This document shows positions 62,291 through 64,000 of a stretch of DNA of 64,000 nt, piece after piece. Source of the stretch: Alteriqipengyuania bathyomarina_B (lineage in GTDB: Bacteria > Pseudomonadota > Alphaproteobacteria > Sphingomonadales > Sphingomonadaceae); the NCBI RefSeq assembly GCF_038594605.1, contig NZ_JBCFZM010000003.1, forward strand, positions 186,001 to 250,000. The letters are read 5' to 3'. The notes beneath the pieces were generated by a model. It worked only from the letters and a program-made list of their open reading frames with translations, was not told the DNA's origin and did not search any database. Numbering within the stretch: the first letter of the stretch is position 1; every line of letters begins with the position of its first letter. The translations under genes were made by a program, and so were the position numbers.

Positions 62291-62767
62291 TCAGTCTGGC
62301 CAGTGGCCGCCCTTGCGGCATTTGGGCACGGCGCCATCGCGCGTGTTCGCCAGCATCTGGTGGAGCTTTTCCAAGCCGTTGGGCGCGCTCGGGTCGTAGC
62401 CCGACAAGGCCTGATCGATGGTCATGACGGCCTGGCACACCCGTGCGCTCATCACTCCGTCCAGGTTCAGATAGCCACCGGCGAGCGTCATCATCGAAAG
62501 GCCCTTTGCGACGATCAGCGTGTTGCGCTGCGCTGCAGTCATCTCCGGCACGGAGCGTTCGAACCGCACGGTCTCATCGTAGACGGCGCGGCATTGGTCG
62601 AGCACCATCGACGCGAAGCCACCCTGCTTGGCAGCAGTGTTGCACCGATTGGCGGCGATGATCCGGGCGTCAAAGAGGTTGGATGGCAGCAGGTCGCGGG
62701 CGGACGCGGTGACCGGGGCGACACCCGACAGGCCCAGCATAGCCGCCGCCACCAGCAGCGCGCTCAT
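62291..62767 (-). CDS. Exported hypothetical protein
   Basis: 158 residues with a signal peptide (LLVAAAMLGLSGVAPVTASA). The mature part is mostly helical with Cys at spaced positions (NRCNTAAKQGG, DQCRAVYDE, ARVCQAVMT, PKCRKGG). No family recognised. GGAG precedes ATG 62767. It lies 28 bases after the preceding - strand gene, so it is in that operon. Confidence 0.65.
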   Translation of the reverse strand: MSALLVAAAMLGLSGVAPVTASARDLLPSNLFDARIIAANRCNTAAKQGGFASMVLDQCRAVYDETVRFERSVPEMTAAQRNTLIVAKGLSMMTLAGGYLNLDGVMSARVCQAVMTIDQALSGYDPSAPNGLEKLHQMLANTRDGAVPKCRKGGHWPD

Positions 62768-62795
62768 TGAACCGCTCCGCTTCGGACGGGCCGGG

Positions 62796-63707
62796 CTAGC
62801 AATACTTGTTGACCGGATTTCCGAGGCACAGGTTCTTCTCATATCGTCTCCAATTCGCGATATCGCGTGACGAACTGCCGAACGGCGTGATCGGCTGGCG
62901 CACCCGTCCGGGCGAGGTGTAGCCCGCGTTGTTGGCCTGCGATCGCCAGGTGTTGGTCTGCTGCGTTGCGATCTGCGCGCGCATCCGCGCCTCGTCCGCC
63001 GCCTGCTGCTGTCGGTTAAGGTAATCGACCCGTTTCTTCAGCCGTGCGGCATCGGGGCAGCTTTCCTGCAAACCCGTCCGGCAGGCCATCGTGTGGTACT
63101 TGTAGGCGCGGCGGTAGCCCCAGTTCGCCTCCAGCGCCTGCGCCCAGGCGCGGCATGCGCTGCCGGATTCGTAGCGTTCGCACAGCGTCTGCGAGAGGTC
63201 GTAGGTGATCGCGTTGTAGAAGCCCGCCTCGTTCTTGAAATAGGCCAGCGCTTGGTAACAGGTGCTGGGCGCAGCACCGAGCATGCAGACATCGGCCATC
63301 ACGATCGCCCGCTTGGCGCGGTCGGTGGTTTCGAAATCGTCCCACGGGCGGCACAGGTCATACATCCCGCCGAAGCAGGATATGCGCGCGAACATGTGCG
63401 AGATCGGGCGATCGTCGCCTTCGAAGCTGGTGTTCTTGAAGCGGCGATAGCCGATCTCGCAGCGGTCCATATCGCCTGCCGAACAGGCCTTCATCCACGT
63501 CGTCGCGACATCGCGGTCGGTCCGGCCGAAGAGCTGCGCGGCCAGGTCGATCGCCTTGTAGCAGGCAGCGCGGTTTGTCGAACTGCACGCTTCGAGGCTG
63601 GCCCACCATTGCGACTTCGCGTCCACCGATGGCGCCTGCGCGGCGATCGGCCCGGCCGACATCGCGAGCAGCAATGCCAGCAACCCCGCTGTCAGCCGCA
63701 CAAGCAT
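62796..63707 (-). CDS. Exported Cys-rich Sel1/TPR-like protein
   Basis: 303 residues, signal peptide ending GPIAAQA. Repeated short helices with Cys at turns (ACYKAIDLAAQLF, KACSAGDMDRCEIGYRRF, DVCMLGAAPSTCYQALAYF, SACRAWAQALEAN, TMACRTGLQESCPDAARLKKR) resemble Sel1-like repeats cross-linked by disulfides. A coiled-coil stretch (NRQQQAADEARMRAQ) follows. Probably a periplasmic binding scaffold. ATG 63707 overlaps the stop of the next gene upstream (TGATG). Confidence 0.7.
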   Translation of the reverse strand: MLVRLTAGLLALLLAMSAGPIAAQAPSVDAKSQWWASLEACSSTNRAACYKAIDLAAQLFGRTDRDVATTWMKACSAGDMDRCEIGYRRFKNTSFEGDDRPISHMFARISCFGGMYDLCRPWDDFETTDRAKRAIVMADVCMLGAAPSTCYQALAYFKNEAGFYNAITYDLSQTLCERYESGSACRAWAQALEANWGYRRAYKYHTMACRTGLQESCPDAARLKKRVDYLNRQQQAADEARMRAQIATQQTNTWRSQANNAGYTSPGRVRQPITPFGSSSRDIANWRRYEKNLCLGNPVNKYC

Positions 63708-64000
63708 CAGCTGTTGTCGGCTTCGCAATCGTCCAGCGCGGTCCAGAGCGCGCCCGAACCGGTCCAGGTGAACGGGCCGTAGGTATTGCCATCCATCTCG
63801 ACCGAGAAGGCGCTTTTCCCCCGCAGCGCCGCGTAGGTAGCGTCGGACGCTTCACCCGGGCCCCAGCCGCCCCACGCAGATTCGCGAAACCCACCGACAT
63901 CATATCCGCCCGAGCGCGATGGCGCGCTGCTGCCCGTATCGAAGACGACGGTGACGGGGTGGTTCGCGTTCGGGTCCGCATCGCTGAACTGCTGCATGAA
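63707..64000 (-). CDS. C-terminal part of an uncharacterised protein (partial, runs off window)
   Basis: The frame is open to the window edge on the - strand; the ATG at 63997 is probably internal because codons continue beyond it. The visible 97 residues are polar with many Gly, Asp and Trp (GGWGPGEASDATYAALRGKS) and end YGPFTWTGSGALWTALDDCE. This looks like a secreted or surface beta domain, but no family is named. Coupled to the Sel1-like gene. Confidence 0.5.
   Translation of the reverse strand, partial: FMQQFSDADPNANHPVTVVFDTGSSAPSRSGGYDVGGFRESAWGGWGPGEASDATYAALRGKSAFSVEMDGNTYGPFTWTGSGALWTALDDCEADNS

Overview
The window is high-GC chromosomal DNA of an alphaproteobacterium, most likely Sphingomonadales and probably Erythrobacteraceae. 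The evidence is the protein style: a TonB receptor with a polysaccharide locus, a UPF0262 gene divergent from dnaB, a type-B bL36 gene, DUF3667 and DUF3072 proteins and HxlR/LacI regulators. Several TTG and GTG starts occur. No CRISPR array, rRNA or prophage is visible. The only RNA gene is one tRNA-Thr(CGT).

Layout. 0-2.9 kb: nitrogen operon glnK-amtB-porin. 2.9-4.0 kb: an HTH protein coupled to proB. 4.0-13.7 kb: one long branched-chain amino acid operon, ilvD-ilvC-ilvB-ilvM-leuA-leuC-leuD-leuB, preceded by a promoter, a Leu/Val/Ile-rich leader peptide and a terminator/antiterminator pair, i.e. classical ribosome-mediated attenuation. 13.8-15.3 kb: the tRNA and a decayed region with an IS3-type relic. 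15.3-21.3 kb: an ethanol-oxidation operon (GAF/Fis regulator, aldehyde dehydrogenase, Zn alcohol dehydrogenase, and an acetyl-CoA synthetase carrying a fused N-terminal DUF779 domain) that would take ethanol to acetyl-CoA. 21.4-21.7 kb: a second IS3 relic.

22-36.7 kb: a glycan-utilisation locus. It holds a LacI regulator, a secreted esterase, two exported EEP-fold phosphoesterases, a GH144-like lipoprotein, a TonB receptor, a GH3 beta-glucosidase, a sulfatase and GH97. Near-identical LacI-type operators lie in the TonB/GH3 divergent promoter and in front of GH97, linking the parts into one regulon. 36.8-40.7 kb: a truncated malic enzyme and a TRAP transporter (dctP-dctQ-dctM). 40.9-42.7 kb: an orphan lasso-peptide B2-type protease, a small membrane protein, an IF-1 paralogue and small hypotheticals. 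42.9-46.1 kb: acyl-CoA metabolism (crotonase, CaiB/BaiF-type racemase, acyl-CoA dehydrogenase).

46.3-64 kb: mostly housekeeping. It has two ParA-like ATPases facing each other about 7 kb apart, ftsH, a 2OG-Fe(II) oxygenase, a sulfotransferase, DUF3667, rpoZ, dnaB, UPF0262, a GH25-like protein, cytidine deaminase, an M14 carboxypeptidase, a DUF4136 lipoprotein, bL36, an HxlR regulator with a repeat-rich operator, and secreted hypotheticals running off the right edge.

The strongest regulatory finding is the ilv leader/attenuator. The strongest novel protein architecture is the DUF779-acetyl-CoA synthetase fusion.
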